Assembly (NCBI GenBank): GCA_963924555.1 | Contig: OZ004596.1 | Span: 4,102,139-4,166,138, forward strand | Reading direction: 5' to 3' | Length of the DNA stretch: 64,000 bases | Source of the DNA: Crambe crambe | Lineage: Eukaryota > Porifera > Demospongiae > Poecilosclerida > Crambeidae | Shown here: positions 34,933 to 48,761 of the stretch, in pieces | How the letters are laid out: each line of letters starts with the position of its first letter | How positions within the stretch are numbered: the first letter of the stretch is position 1 | Notes under the pieces: model-generated | What the model was told of the DNA's origin: nothing | Seen by the model: the letters and a program-made list of their open reading frames with translations, nothing else | Databases searched by the model: none | Program-made: the position numbers and the translations under genes

Positions 34933-37900
34933 TTATACTAAGCTGCAACCATATGGCATACCATCTATAATGCAATGTTTTTCCTCATAATAGTCGAGTA
35001 AATCATTCCATGTTTCATCATACCTCAATAGCATCTGGTTACCTGCATTACAATAGATGGAAGTGGCTAGCTTGCATGGACATGGATAATGTAAACATTC
35101 ACATGGTATTATAGCTATACTCAGTAGCAAGCTACGTACACATGCATGCATGTATTGGTATCATAAAACAGATTGTGTGCTCACCGATGATGACAAGACC
35201 ATACTTGCTCCTGGTGATGCCCACATTGATTTGATGCTTATCAGTGATGAAGCCAAGATGTTCACTCAGCCACTCCTTGTCTGCCAGCACAACTTGTGAA
35301 TTCTTGATCTCTTCTCGAGGTGAGCGCACGGTAGACAGAATGACAATACCATATTCATCTCCTTGAGGAATTAGCAGTATGGTAGTAATAACACTATAGT
35401 CATACTAGCATACTAACCTTGGCTCTCAGTAATGGATGCTACTTTCAATTGTGAAAGTACTCCTGTCAATTTCTTTACCATCTGTATAATTTTATTCTTC
35501 TGTGCAGAATAAGGAGTCAGGACAGCAATTTGATCTATTGGTACTTGGTGTTTCCAATGGATAACTCGAACAATCTCAATCTATACACAGCAAGAGTTTA
35601 TTACTGTTATATTATACCGTATGGGTAAATATTTTTGAGGGACTTTAATTTCGTGGTTTTCATTTCACGGAATTTTTAACACTCAAAAAAAATCAATAGT
35701 AGCCTATTAATTTTAGCACATGCACATTAGTCGTTACGGAGTACTTTGATCTTGATCTTTCCAGATGGCTCTCTACAAGTATTTCAGAACTTCGCTTCAG
35801 AACTTCGCTTTCAGAACAGCAGAACTTCGCCATCTGAAGCTTCCTGTAGACATGAAATTCCCTGACCATTGAAGGGTAACTAAAACTGGTCATCCTTCCA
35901 GCTGCTCACGATCACCACATGTGCAATTTTTTACACTATGCACGAGCGATATATTGCAACACATGAGATGCGAAATTAAAATCCTTGAAATTTTTATAAT
36001 CTAGCTTGGTACTGATATTCATGAAATTTTAATTCCTCGAAAATATCTACCCTATAATTTTGCTGACCACTTTTTTAGCCTCTTCCTCATTGAACTTTGA
36101 ATCAACACCAATGCTGGCACCTTTACTCCCTGTTGAATCCTGTCCTTCTTCTCCAACTACATCCACAAACATGATAGGACATTCCTCCCCCTGAGGCCAG
36201 AACCCCTTCAGTTTAGATTCAGGGTTTGTACGCCTCTTTACAGAAACATCTGTTTCCAATTCACCCTTATAGAACTGCTTAGATGGAAAAGCACATATTT
36301 CTTCATGCTAAAATTAAAAGAAGCAATAAGTTAATACATTAAAATATCAAGATATTACCATTCTGTATTGGGTTTTTAAGGTGAAAATATATTCCTCTTC
36401 CTTATAATTCTTTGCATATCTTTCGAACAGGGAGGTGGAGAGGCCACATTTTCTGGCCTTCCAATAAGCAATCACTGGTTGGAGTTGCATGTGGTCCCCA
36501 ATGAGGACTGCATGCTTACAGAGGCTGATGGGAACCATGGCTTCAGGTTCAGAAACCATCCCACATTCATCAATAATGCACTGATGGGGGGAGAGATTAT
36601 TTCTCACTCGATCGCCTGCAGCTTCAATGCAGGTACAGAATATTATATCAAATTTTTCCTGTGAGAAAACTTTTTTCTCAGCTTCACTTAGTGCTTGTCT
36701 GTATCTTTTGCACAGGATTCCATTAGCAATTTCACCATCCTTGCTCATTGCTTTGATAGCTTCTTCCAACTCTCTGAGATGTACGAATTCTGTTTCACTT
36801 CTACTGGGTTGTCGTATCATATGATGCAAGGCATATTGTTCTGCCCATTTAGGGCAGTGAGTGTTATCAGATTCTTGCTCAGCCGGATCTCCTTCGCAGG
36901 ATTATTTCTCTTTTTTGTATTTGGGGAGCGGATAATCATAACTTTTCCTTTCAAAGATTCTGCTGTAAATCCTCAAAATCTTTAATTTTGAGGATTTATC
37001 ATTCTTTAGTAAGTGATGAAATTTTTCTGGAAGGAATTGAGAGATAAACAGGTATGTATGATGTGTCATAGCTTACATTTCATACCAAAAACAACATCAA
37101 CAGATTTGTTTGAAGGTCCACAGTAGAGCACACATCTGTTGCCATCAGATACTTCTTTATTCAGCTTGGCCAGCACATATGCTATGTGTGTTCCAATTAC
37201 ACTTTCCCCCGTACCTTTAATTAATAATCAGAGAGTGCGGTAGCACTCTCTATGTAGGGATGACTCGGACGGCCGCGCGCGCCGCCTATAGACTAATACT
37301 AAAGTGAAATTCTAGTTCCCCCACTTAGACCTAACAAAAGCTACTGTGAATGATTATCCAGCCTACTAGAGCCTACTACAATGTGCAGACGAAGTTTCAG
37401 GACCAGGGAGCTTACCGTTTCAGAAATACGGCAAACAGGTAAATCGCTATATTCTTCTTCTTCTCTATTATTATTATTCTTCTTCTTCTTCTTCTTAGAC
37501 AACCATATCTCTCGAACCACTCAAGCTACAGCCATGATTTCTGGACAAATCCACTCCAAATTCTACCAACTACGATCTTTTCTACTCGTTGATCCTCGAA
37601 AGAGTCGATGAAAAAGGAGACACTATGGAGCACAGCACTCGACTAATTCAATTAGGAAGCCATCTTTTCTATAATACGTATGCGCATGTATTTGAATATC
37701 CAATTATTCGAAATTATAATAATTACTCAGCTGTCTCTCTAGCTAGCTAGCTAGCTAGCTCTGGATAATGATGATGATAGACTACTGCATCGATTCGGGG
37801 ATTTAGATTCACCACGGTAGACTCTATTTCAGCATCTTCGACCTCCAAGTATGGCTCAACAACACAACACCTTGACTCGATAATGATTGGGCTGGTATGC

Positions 37901-38514
37901 TATTGGAGAACTATTGGAGAACTTCTTTCATCTGTCCCTGCATACACATAGAAGAATGAACTCTAATCATAGCTAAAACCATAAAAGAGAGGAAAAAAGA
38001 CCAGGAACAAGTAAGGGAAAAAGCATTTCGTGAAATGAAAAAAAGATGTAGGGATGACCACTGCTCAAAAAAGTAAGGAAACAAGAAGGATGGAAATGGG
38101 ATCAATCTTTGTTCTGTATATCCAGCCAACAATCCCTACATATACGTCGGGTAACTTCAGATTATAGTGTAGTAATGTATGTATATGTAGGGATTGTTGG
38201 CTGGATATACAGAACAAAGATTGATCCCATTTCCATCCTTCTTGTTTCCTTACTTTTTTGAGCAGTGGTCATCCCTACATCTTTTTTTCATTTCACGAAA
38301 TGCTTTTTCCCTTACTTGTAATAATTGGCATGCAGTTTCTGGTTATTAATGTACCTGGTGGTCTCTGGATCAATTGAAATGGCTTTTCTAGTGCTTTACC
38401 CACAGCTTCCTCCTGCCACACATTCAAATGCTGTAAATTATCACTCCACTCAGATATAGATGTAACAGATCTGTCAATGTTTGCACTTTTCTTGGAATAT
38501 TCATTAGTAGAGCC
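34933..38514 (-). CDS. Third (UPF1-like) helicase, copy 2, with H2 inserted in an intron
   Basis: It is the same exon series as 1267-3768 in copy 1, with almost identical protein (for example the exon at 35,132-35,329 is identical over its whole translated length). The motif I exon (about 37,085-37,216) again reads GTGESVIGT, with Glu for the Walker lysine. Motifs II-VI are intact. The 1.09-kb element at 37,228-38,318 has enlarged the intron that splits motif I, but the splice sites on both sides remain. Unspliced, it ends at a TAA at 34,933. Confidence 0.85.
35616..36056. repeat. MITE-like element in a helicase 3 intron, copy 2
   Basis: Counterpart of 1949-2388, shortened by a 12-bp difference at its right end. 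Confidence 0.6.
37228..38318 (+). mobile_element. Helitron-like non-autonomous insertion H2 (1,091 bp)
   Basis: It starts TCAGAGAGTGCGG with a short terminal hairpin and ends TTACTTG. Removing it leaves CTTTAATTAATAA|TAATAATTGG, which is identical to the uninterrupted intron in copy 1 (about 3,555-3,580). That means A|T insertion with no target duplication, after the gene duplication. The interior (37,250-38,000) is non-coding with TTC microsatellites. The 3' end is a long palindrome. Confidence 0.78.
38007..38319. repeat. Palindrome, 139-bp arms (3' end of H2)
   Basis: ACAAGTAAGGGAAAAAGCAT... (38,007-38,145) returns as its reverse complement at 38,181-38,319 with a 35-base spacer. Arm sequence differs from the H1 family, but end design is the same (ACAAGT...ACTTGT). 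Confidence 0.9.
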
Positions 38515-38594
38515 TTAAAAAACAAAAACAATTAATTATAGTACATGATTATACATAGCTATAATCATTTCTATCAACCTTTTATTTGGGAATG

Positions 38595-41500
38595 ATTCAC
38601 TGCAACATTTTTGGATAGTGAGTCCTTTTTGGATAGTGAGTCCTTAAGTGATAGTAATACTTTTAAAACTTCCCTACAGAGCAATAAAGCAATTAATAAT
38701 TATAGCAATTATTGAATATTGTTAACACTTACATATAGGAATCCAGTATGATAATCTGCACTTCACAGGTGGACTCCTCAGCTTCCACAACACACTTCAT
38801 ACTTTCAGATACTTGACAGTTAGCTATGCCCACAGGCTTCATGAGAATGAGAATGGTTACTTTATCTGGTTCATCATCAATAATACGATGTACCACAAAG
38901 TGGAAGACAGCTTTCACTGGGTGATGGGGGTCAGTCCCATACCTCACGCACACAAGTGTACCTATGTCCACTTTGAAAAACTCGTGACACTGATCCTTGA
39001 AATCCTTTGGAAATGCCATCTTCACATAGTTACTTGGAACATAGTATGGTTCTTCAAAGCACTCTTCTGGGATAATTAACTTAGGCCACTTTAAGTAGAC
39101 ATCACGAATGATCACAGGATGGGACTCCTTGATTGACTTCTCGGCTGCCTCTGCAAGAAGTACTACTTTCCATAAGTCAACATACTCTTCAACACTAGCA
39201 TACTCTGCCTTGGAAGCTTGCTTTAAGTTGGGATCAGAGAAACACTCTGCTGGGTGGGAGTTGTGTTGGACACAGATATGTAGAAGAGGTGCAAGTTTCA
39301 TCAACTGAATGGCAGGAGAGATCAGTGGTTCTCTCATGGACCTAGTCAGCCAAACCTTGAGCATGCTGGAAGTTTCTAAAGATACTTTAATACTGCTATC
39401 CAGGAAAAGGTACTTCTTCTGTGGTTTTATGAAATCAGCTGAATAGGAGGGAGACCAGTGAGGTAAGTTTGGTAAAAACTGCCTGATTCTGTCCATTTTT
39501 TCTTCAGTAGGATCCTTTATAAACTGAAGTGCCTCTTCCCAGTTACTTGGAGAAATTTCTACAACCTGATTTTGTTGGGAAGCTTTAAAATATTCAATAT
39601 CTAATACTGAACTCAAGCTTTGTCCACAAAAAGCTTTTATATTTGAATCTGCAAAGCCAGAAGAATTAATATTCATAAATAGAAAAGGTGACTTCAAAAT
39701 TGATGCAGCAAGATCATCACTCTTTAAAGACGTGACATACACACTCCATGAGTATAGCTGAGAGTCAGGCTGGTCATCTGCTACTATTTCTGGGATGAGG
39801 CTATTAATTCTCAGTTCTCTTGCTTCGATAGGTAATTGCTTGAGCTCAAATTGAGGAAATGCCAGTTGTATTGTCCCCTTTAGAGACTGACTGATGAAAC
39901 AGGAGTACACTTCACTAGAGGACACAAGATTCATAGCAACCTTTACTCTCTTCATCTCCTGCTCAAATTTAGAAGCACTGTGAATTTTTCTGTTCATAGA
40001 AGTGCAAAATTCAGTGTACCATTTTCTTTTGACTTCAGTATTTTGCTTTGAATTATTCAATAGCATTTGTTGCACTTCAATATCTACACATTGCAAAGGA
40101 GATGTGAAGTGTGCTAAGCATAAGTTGTCATGGTGATATACAGATGCATTATTTTTATCTTCTTTTGTGCAATGATACTCGGCACGTGATAATATAGAGT
40201 GTAATTTTGAACTAGCAGCAGCTAGTTGTGGATAAAACTGGTCAGTAGAGAGCAGGCTGGTGAGAAGAACTAGGTTTCGATCAGATAAAGCTTTATGGAT
40301 CTTCTCAAGAGTGTCGATAGGAATTTTTAAAGGAACACCAGCAGAGGGCCTTTGCACACCTGAGGTTTGCAAATAGTGGGAAAGGTACAATGAATGAAGC
40401 ATAACATGCTTGTTTTCCTCCACATATCTTCTTATCTCTTCAATGCTGGGAGACGGCTGTGTTTTTAAGATGGCTGCATTTGGGAAATATGAGTGGATAT
40501 TTTTGGCTGCTTCACTATTAGCCCATATCATAAGCTCTTCTACCAGCAAATGAGACTGCCAACAGAGGGACTCTTCATAGTCATTACATTTATACACAAA
40601 TGCTGCATCTGACTTGAGCCTTCTATGACGCATAACACGGGTGATGTCATAAAGCAATCTAATTGCTTCTTGGAGAGGAAGATTTTTCTTGTCTTGATTA
40701 AACTTTCTGACAGAATTAGGAATTTCTTTTTTGCCATCCAGTAGGTCTTGAGCATCTTCATAAGTTAACTGAATGGCTGACTTGATTTGTGCTGATTCAA
40801 TTTGAATATCATTCAACTCAAGTGATGTAGGAGCTTGGCGGTCAATTGTGACTGTGCAGGTAACAGATATGACATCTCTTATTTTTCCAGGAGTCAGAGA
40901 AAGATGAGATCTTGTTTCGTACGGCAGCATGTGCATGATTTTACCTTTCTCTCCACCATAAACAGAAATACCCCTACTTCTAGCAATTGCATCTGGTTCA
41001 TTATTTTGCTCTGACTCAATATTATGCTTAGCTGCATTCACTACATGCACACCTAACTGGAACTCTTCAAGTTGATCTTTATCAGTACTAATTCGTACTA
41101 TAGAAAGAGCATTGTTAAGGTTTTGTGCTTTTGTACTGTCAATGGTAAAGGCTTGATCATAAAATTTTAAATTTTGGTCTGTACTTATGTCCTTGGCATC
41201 ATCCTCACGTATGGGCTCATCTTCATTATACTCAACAGAATATTCGGACTTTAGCAAATGCTCTGCATAGAATGGAGTGTACCCTTTAGGGTATGCATCT
41301 ATGACCATGCCAATAGGGATAGGACACTTCTTCCCCCACTTCACTAAGGTGACAAGAAAGACCATGTCACGAGCAACATACAAAGGGATGCTTTGCTCAA
41401 TTTGGGGGAAAGAATCATCACCAAGGGAGTTAGGATCAAATACAATAACATTAGTACATCTTAATTCATTTTTGATCCTTTCTATGTCTATCCCGTTCTT

Positions 41501-42381
41501 TCTTTTTGATAAATGAGGCAGATTAATCACGATTGGGTTCTTGTCCATCAGTAGGGTAGAACACTACAGGGTTGGTATGTGATACTGTGCACACCAACCG
41601 AACCTCGCTGTCTCGTTTAGCAGATAGAATACATCCATAATACTTATCCTGAGGGCTATCAGGGAATATATCCAGAGTCACTTGATCACCATCAAACGCC
41701 CCTATTCTGTTGTCAATGCCTTGTATCTTCACAATTTTTTTACTACTATCAATTGGAAAAGCTTCTGCTTCACATGTGGATTCTATCTTCAGAACATAGT
41801 CATAAGAATCAATGTATTTAGCATCAGCTTTAGCTTCATCATTTTCCTTTAAACTCCAAGAAAGATGGATTCCTGGAGTAGTTAGAGTGAGCTTTGGTTC
41901 AGTATTATCAGGCAAAGCTTCTCCTACATTGTCATCCTCCTTCAAACTCCAAGAAAGATGGGTCCCCGATAGAGAGAGTTTCAAGTCTTCAAATGCTTTC
42001 TTGTATGCTTCTATTACACTGTCCATTTTTTTTTTATACTACCAATCTTTTTTGATTCAGAGTATATTAGTTGCAAGAGTTTATTGGATTTAAAAACTTT
42101 TGAATTTCTCAGTTGCTCAGAGTAGCTGATTGTCTTGCACTCAATGCACCTTTTGATGTAAGGTGTCCAGCATTTTGCACCTTCTCCATACTTCTGGAGC
42201 ATGTGTTTCTCTATCTTGAGTAGCAGGAATGGGTTTCCAACAGCAACCACTAGTGATTGAGACCTGGTGATGGCAGTATTGAAGATATAGCGATCAGACA
42301 CACTCTTGGTTTGGTTGATAGATTCTCCATCCTTAGAAGTTCTTTCAGATGTAGAAAGAAATATGGCTCTGAACTCCTCAC
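38595..42381 (-). pseudogene. Helicase 2 C-terminus + RNB + C-terminal region, copy 2 (frameshifted)
   Basis: It aligns throughout with 3840-7719. Against copy 1 it has a 4-base loss in a poly-T/A tract near 42,030 and one extra C near 41,546, each shifting the frame, so the single long frame of copy 1 is split into three. It keeps QNLNNA at the RNB active site, lacks the 123-bp duplication, and has a 30-bp in-frame addition (residues LAHFTSPLQC, about 40,094-40,123). Unless these are sequencing errors, copy 2 cannot make the full-length protein. Confidence 0.75.
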
Positions 42382-42436
42382 CTGTACAGTAAGTAAATAT
42401 TATACTAAGCTTGGGTATCATAACGGGACTTTACCT

Positions 42437-44394
42437 TGAATCATATATGTCGGGAGTATTCTTATATCCTTCAAGTTTTTTATCTTTGTAACTTTCCTTC
42501 TGATAATAGAGCACTGCAGAATAAAAAGGCAACATAATCATGGAATGAATTTCAACGATTTCTTAGCTAACTATACCTGATCAGCTGAAGGAGACATGAT
42601 ACAGACTTTTTTAAGATCCTTTTCACCCCACTGTTTAGGCCAACTGTTGCAATACTTCTGCACTTCCTTTATTAAAACATCTGCTTCCACTTCATTGGTC
42701 CCAGGTGTTGGCTTGTTGTCCTCTGATACATCAGAGCATACAAAAGTGAGGGGGAAAGGTGAAAGATGATGAGCTTCATCATCTGGTACTTTACACAAAA
42801 TAGTAGACTCATAATACAGACTGGATGGTAGCGTCATAATCCCATTGTGGCAACGATGATTGGTAAGCAAAGTAACTGAATGAGTACTAGATAAAGGCAT
42901 TTTGCTATAAAGGTCATGTAATCTCTCCAAGAGTGATATTCCCAAGCCATTATTTTGAGCTTTGTCTCCTAGCACCAATAAACGAGGACCAACCTGTATA
43001 ACAGTCATATGACATCAAAGAGTACAATTATAGTCAAGTTATAATGAAAGTACCTGACAATGATCACCAGCAATAATAATCCGTGTATGCTCCCCAGCAA
43101 AGCAGAGAGCTCCAACAGTTTCAGGTTCTCTAGTTTGAGCTCCTTCATCAATCAAAATATCAGTGAAGAAATTCACTGGTGTCTTGTGTAGAAGAGAAGG
43201 TGCAGTACTTAGAGTGGTGATGACTAAGCGCTCATTTTGTAACTGCTTGATTTCATGCTTCTTTTTATAATACTTTTTATATTTAGGATTTGGAGGGTGA
43301 TAAAATCCACCAGGAGTTACACGAATAAATGAGATAGGCCATTGCTTACTTTCATCACTTTTCATTTTACCAAAATATTCCACGAAAATATCAGCTGATG
43401 CTTGATGATGAACACAGATTAAGACTCGACTATTCTTTTTTCTCAATAATATGTCATAAGCAGCTCTGGCAAGTAAGCGTGTCTTACGTGTACCAAAGGT
43501 CCAGCAATAAGCAATGGGGTGCTGGCATGAGGGTGATTCAAAATCGTATTCAAAGCTTTTAATTGCATAGAATCCAAATCCAAGGAAGAATAAGGTGGCT
43601 TGGGACTAGAGTAGCTTTGATCTGACTTAATAAGACTATTCTCACAAGGAACTAACTTCTCCACTACTGACTTTGGAAGTCTATTTATGAAGGAGTGAAG
43701 CATTTGAAAATAGGAGTACTTTAATTCAAATTCTACTTGTCCCTGAAACTTGAATGCTGTTCTCTGAAACTTCATGCATGATATCTTCAACTTTTGAGTT
43801 TCACTCTCAGTGAAACCAAATGTAATGGGATTAGAGTTGGCACTGTGTGGAACATAAGCATGCACATTGTGTGCACGCACAAAGGATCCATCATCTAGAA
43901 TAATGAATGATCCTTGACCTGCTTGCTTAGCATTACTCAAATTCTCTCCCTCATCAGACGTGATATATCCAAAACGCACATACTTTTCCTCAACATCATA
44001 TTGAATACCATCAGGAACAAAGTTGCGAGGATAAACATAGATATCATAAACACCGTTATACCTATATATACAAGAAAAAAATGATGACGACTTTGTATAA
44101 TCAATATATTATAGTGTGTAGCTACATACCTTTCTGCTAACTGTCGAGCATGTTCTTCTTCCTCATGGCAGAGCAAGTGGTGAAATTTTTCTTTGTAGTT
44201 GTCCACTGTTAATGTTTCTTTCAGAATTCTATCATTCAATAAATTTTTGTACTTTTCATATTCAGTAGAATACTTTATAGGAACTGGTTGGTGTACACAT
44301 AAGTTCTCTTTTCTCTTCATTGTATTTTCTTTTTCTCTGATCATTTTAACTTCTTTCCTTGGTTTTTTAGAAGCATCTTCTAATGACTATAAAG
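42437..44394 (-). pseudogene. Helicase 2, copy 2 (frameshift inside Walker A)
   Basis: It is the same exon set as copy 1 helicase 2. At about 43,480-43,500 one base of the ACCAAAAGG run is missing and one base is changed (CTTACC to CTTACG), so the GPFGTGKTR motif is both shifted and altered. The downstream motifs (DEGAQTREPE, AGDHCQ, NHRCHNG) are otherwise conserved. The first exons (44,340-43,985) show several substitutions against copy 1. Confidence 0.75.
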
Positions 44395-44944
44395 TAATTC
44401 CAATTATAATTATTTGATGAACATATAAACTTGGATTATAACTTACAGGGTAATCATGGGATGTTACCCAACCTTTTTTATCACCAATGGAGGTGCTTTG
44501 TGCTAGTGATATGATGAAACAGTACACTCAATGAAGTCATAAGTTTTGTAGACAAATTATGTGACTCACATTGTGTTCTTTGAGCAGGAGGTCTCATTAT
44601 AGCAGCTGCATTATGCTCACCAGAAGAAGCAGTTGCCATTCTGTTCTGTGATGGCTGTGTTGTATTAGTCAATACAGTTGAAGTTGTAGTCTTTCTGTTT
44701 GCTGCTGCTGACCTGTGGCCATGAATAAATTTTAGAGTATTTTTCTCCTTGCATTGGACAGTTTCAAGATTTTGTATACAAATGCATACAACTATTACTA
44801 TTTACTTTGAGATGGAAATAGACCCTGTTGAAGGTTTCTTTGCTGCAGACACTCTATTCAGTGTAGGTGATGCTGCGGATGAGTTCTGAGCTCTACTGGA
44901 TGGATAATAGAGTATAGTAACTGCAGGTTTCTATATACGATTTT

Positions 44945-47094
44945 AAGATCAACTTACTTTGGGACAGTCTTGGTTGTTACTTCTGTCAAAGTTGTAAGTG
45001 TTGCAGGTGACCTTGAACTAGGTACCGAGTTAGTAGGCTTGATTCCTAAGTCCGATTCCAAATAAGCCATAAAATTTCTCGTTCTTTTTGTGTTTTTGCA
45101 AGAGCAGCAGGAATGACAAGGGTCTTGTTTTCAATGCAATGCTTCAAGTAGAGGCTCCAGCACTTTCCTTTCCTCCCGTAAAGTTTAACCATGTGCTCTT
45201 CTATCCTCAGCAGTGCTAGCGGACTGCCCACCGCCACTACTAACGACTTGGCACGTGTCAGGACAGTGTTGAAGACATATGGATCACAGGGGCTTTTGGT
45301 AGGGTTGGTTGTGTTACCAGTTTCATCAACCGGTTCTGTAGTGCTCATAAACAATGCTTGAAACTCCTGCCCTATAGAATAAGATAACCCAATATCAATA
45401 ATAATACTATTTTATTAATTATGTCACTACCTTGAATATCGTAAGTTGTAAGCATACGAATACCTCTCAATTTCTGGAATCTTTCACGTGCTATATGTCT
45501 TGTGCGAACAATCTGCATGTAATAATTATATCATTTATATGTACATGCATGCAGTAAGTAAACCAAATCACCTGAGGTCGCGAAGCTGTCACCAAACATA
45601 TTTTGGTTAAATCTCTTTCACCCCAATTGGAGGGCCAAGAATGCACTGCAAATTTCTCCACTTGTTGCAGGATAAGTTGTGCTTCCAACTCATTGTCTGT
45701 TGTGGAACTGATGCTTGAGCAGATGAAGAGCAATGGAAATGTGGCATCAGGATGATGGTCATGGTGAGCATTCTGAGGATGTTTGATCGTATTCTCATAA
45801 AAGAGCTGGTTGGGAATTTCCACAATGTCTTTATGACAACGATAATTTGTATTGAGGGAAACCACATGGTTTAATGCTTGACCACCACATTTTTTGTACA
45901 AGACTTGAAGTCTCTCCAGGAGTGAATACTTCAAACCATTCTCACGAGCTTCTTCTCCCAACACAAGCAGTGATGGTCCCGCCTACAATGGAAATATTCA
46001 TATTAGTAGCTAATATCATTATATTACTTCAATTTACTTGACATGAATCTCCTGCAATTACTATCTTGGTATCAGGAGCAGCAAGGCAGAGTGGTGCTAT
46101 GTTTTCAGGTTCTCTGCTTTGAGAGCCTTCATCCAGAAGAATGTGGCTGAAAAATCCAGCCTTGTATACAAAGAAGAGAGATGGTGCAGTGAGAAAAGTA
46201 GTTACCACTACAAAATATCTTGGAAACTTCCAATGATCAGTACCTCTATTTCTTTTCTTGTAGTATTGTGGAAACTTTGAGTTTCTATTATTGTATGAGC
46301 TTGAAGTTAGCCGAACAAGTTCAACATCCCATGGATTATGCTCATTGGTACACATTGGACCAAAGTACTGCTCAATATAATTATCAGCTGAAGACTGATG
46401 ATGAGCACAGATGAGAACCCTCACAGGCTTATTGCTACTTCTTCCTTGTTCTACAAGACAACGTGCAGCAATAGCCAGCACTCGTGTCTTACCTGTGCCA
46501 AATGATCCATCCACAATAAATGGAGGTGACCTTGAGTCACTAGAAAGAATCTTGTCTAAAGCTTGTAGTTGATCATCCAGATTAATATCAAAATCACATG
46601 GTATTTGAGATAACAACTGATGCACATGATGACTAGAAGTGAAGGAAAATGGTAAAAAATCTTGAAACGATGGCATTAATCTAGCAATGATCTCTGGTTT
46701 AATTCTATTGATAGCTCTTATTAAACCATCAAAGTAGATATGCCTAACTTCAAACTCTATGCTCAAATTTTTCAGATTCGTTTGACTTCTTGGTAAGGGT
46801 TTGGAAATAATTTTAGACAATATCCCTTCATCTTCATCTTTAATAGCTACATACATCTTCTCATCACAATGTTCAAAATTTTCCTGGAGAATCTCTACCA
46901 CTACTTCATCTTCTCTCCCTTCTGAGACTATAAATGCTCCTTCACTAGACTGAGTGGCATATGCTATTTTATCTGCACTGAGGTTTGAAAAATACCCATA
47001 ACACACACGGCAATCTCTTCGAGACCGTATCCACCCTGGCTTGAACTTGGATTGAAATAAGTGTAAGTCACAATCCTGATCACACCTGCATGGA
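44945..47094 (-). CDS. SF1 helicase 1, copy 2
   Basis: Counterpart of 10,405-12,530. Motifs are intact (DGSFGTGKTRVLAIAARCLV, LLDEGSQSREPE, VIAGDSCQ, NTNYRCHKDIVEIPNQ, FNTVLTRAKSLVVAVGSP). One T is missing near 45,075, after motif VI, which shifts the frame at the start of the linker. The helicase core itself could still be made as a shorter protein. Confidence 0.75.
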
Positions 47095-47154
47095 TATCAA
47101 GGCAAAGTCCCCTATCAATGTGTTGTGTTTAGCTATGTATAATTCAGCTATTAC

Positions 47155-47698
47155 TTACTTTTCTCTGAGTCGTTCAATGTGATTCTTCTCTTCCCAACAA
47201 ATAAGATTGTGAAATTTCCTCTTATAGTTATCTTTAGTAAGCTCATCTTCAATAGCTACTATTTCTAACTCTCTTTTTACCCTTTCTTCAAATTTTTCAG
47301 GATACCTTTCAGTCTGTTTTAAAGTGACACGTTGGGGGGGATTCTGGTAAGATGGAGAAGATAGCGAAGGAGTTAGCCGGAGTTGGGGAGGATTTTGGTA
47401 AGATGGAGGTAGATGGGATGGCAGAGGAATTGGTCGGGGAGGATTTTGGTAAGATGAAGAAGATAGATGAGATGGCGGAGGAATTGTTTGGGAAGGATTC
47501 TGGTAAGATGAATAAGGTAGTGGAGGAAATGGTTGGTATGGTTGAAAAGGTTGTTGAACTTGGTGGTGGGGTAAAGGTTGGTAGTAAGGTAAAGGTTGCC
47601 GAACTTGATGATGTGGTACAACCTGCTGGTATGGACTGTGCAAATCAGGCCAAGATTCTTGCCGATAAGTGAGTGGTGCTTGTGGATAACTTGGAACC
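47155..47698 (-). CDS. Proline-rich repeat exon, copy 2
   Basis: Counterpart of 12,595-13,069, with longer and more diverged repeats (SYQNPSQTIPPPSHL, SYQNPPRPIPLPSHL, and so on) and an extra QPLPYYQPLPHHQ segment. The conserved end ERVKRELEIVAIEDELTKDN and WEEKNHIERLREK leads to helicase 1. Confidence 0.75.
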
Positions 47699-47775
47699 TA
47701 TATTGAATAATATCATAGGGATTCGACTAGAGCTGGGTCTAGGATCACCATTGTGGGTGCATGCATATAACTCAC

Positions 47776-47811
47776 CTGATTTCGGGCTCCCTGACTTGAG
47801 ACTGTACGTCC
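47776..47811 (-). CDS. Small linking exon, copy 2
   Basis: Encodes RTVSSQGARNQ with the same acceptor and donor as 19,227-19,261. The intron next to it contains the empty site of the LTR element (about 47,735). Confidence 0.6.
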
Positions 47812-48196
47812 TGGATTAAAATAAGTGCAGCTAGCTACTATCATGAATATTGTCAACTAGGTTATTACAGTTGCTAGCTTGAAAAAAAAACACAAAAAAC
47901 AACAACAACAACAAAAAACAAACATACCTACACCTAGCATCATGCATGGCAAGCTTGGCAGGCTATATAATTATGGCATGACATCACTATAGCTACATAC
48001 ACTGTACTGAGGACATTAGCTACACATGCATAATATAGTAATACTATCATAGCTAGCTGCATAGCATAATTAAATCACATGATTTCAGAAGCATTAATAA
48101 ACACACATGTAATTATTCATAATATTCACATAGCTAAGACTGGCTAGCTACACATAGACTGGCTAGCCAAACAAACCCCCTAGCAAATTATGGTAC

Positions 48197-48540
48197 CTGA
48201 ATTCTCTACACGAGATCTCAATGCTCTATTCCACTGAATTCGTTCTGCCTGGCCATGAGCATAGGTGCACTCATCCCTTCTGCAAGTTGTTGGTTCACAC
48301 ATTCCAACACTTCTTACATGACCAGGAAAGTGTGGTGGCAATTCTCGAATATACCTTTCAGTGGTTTCCAGCCTTTTTAGCCTCTCATTCCACTTGACAA
48401 AAAAGCCATTAGTGGTGTCAGGAAAGTGGGGACAGTCCACAATAGGAAAAATGCGGCGGTACTCATAAAAGCACTCCCGGCAAATGAAAGCTTGGTCACC
48501 AAGCTGCCGACTCATCATACCTTTGGGGAAAATGCTACCT
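48197..48540 (-). CDS. CCCH zinc-finger exon, copy 2 (5' part replaced)
   Basis: From DQAFICRECFYEYRRIFPIV onward it matches the three copy 1 exons, including the finger MCEPTTCRRDECTYAHGQAE. Upstream of about 48,505 the usual GDEWLAESEHVSPS segment is absent and unrelated sequence (QQGSIFPKGMMSRQLG) takes its place. No further zinc-finger exon follows upstream, so copy 2 has one partial unit against three in copy 1. Confidence 0.7.
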
Positions 48541-48761
48541 TGTTGGCTAAGTAGCTATGATAGCTAATAATAATTATTATTCCCTTGATTTGATGGCAAA
48601 AAAAAATTTATATCAAAATTAGTTCAAATTTGCTCTAACTGTAGTTGGTGAAGCTAATGAAGACTATTTTCTAGCTAGACTAACAGATAAACAAACAGAA
48701 ATCATGTGACTAGTATAGACAATATTCATAGCAACTATGAATATTGATCAGCTGCCAGTAA

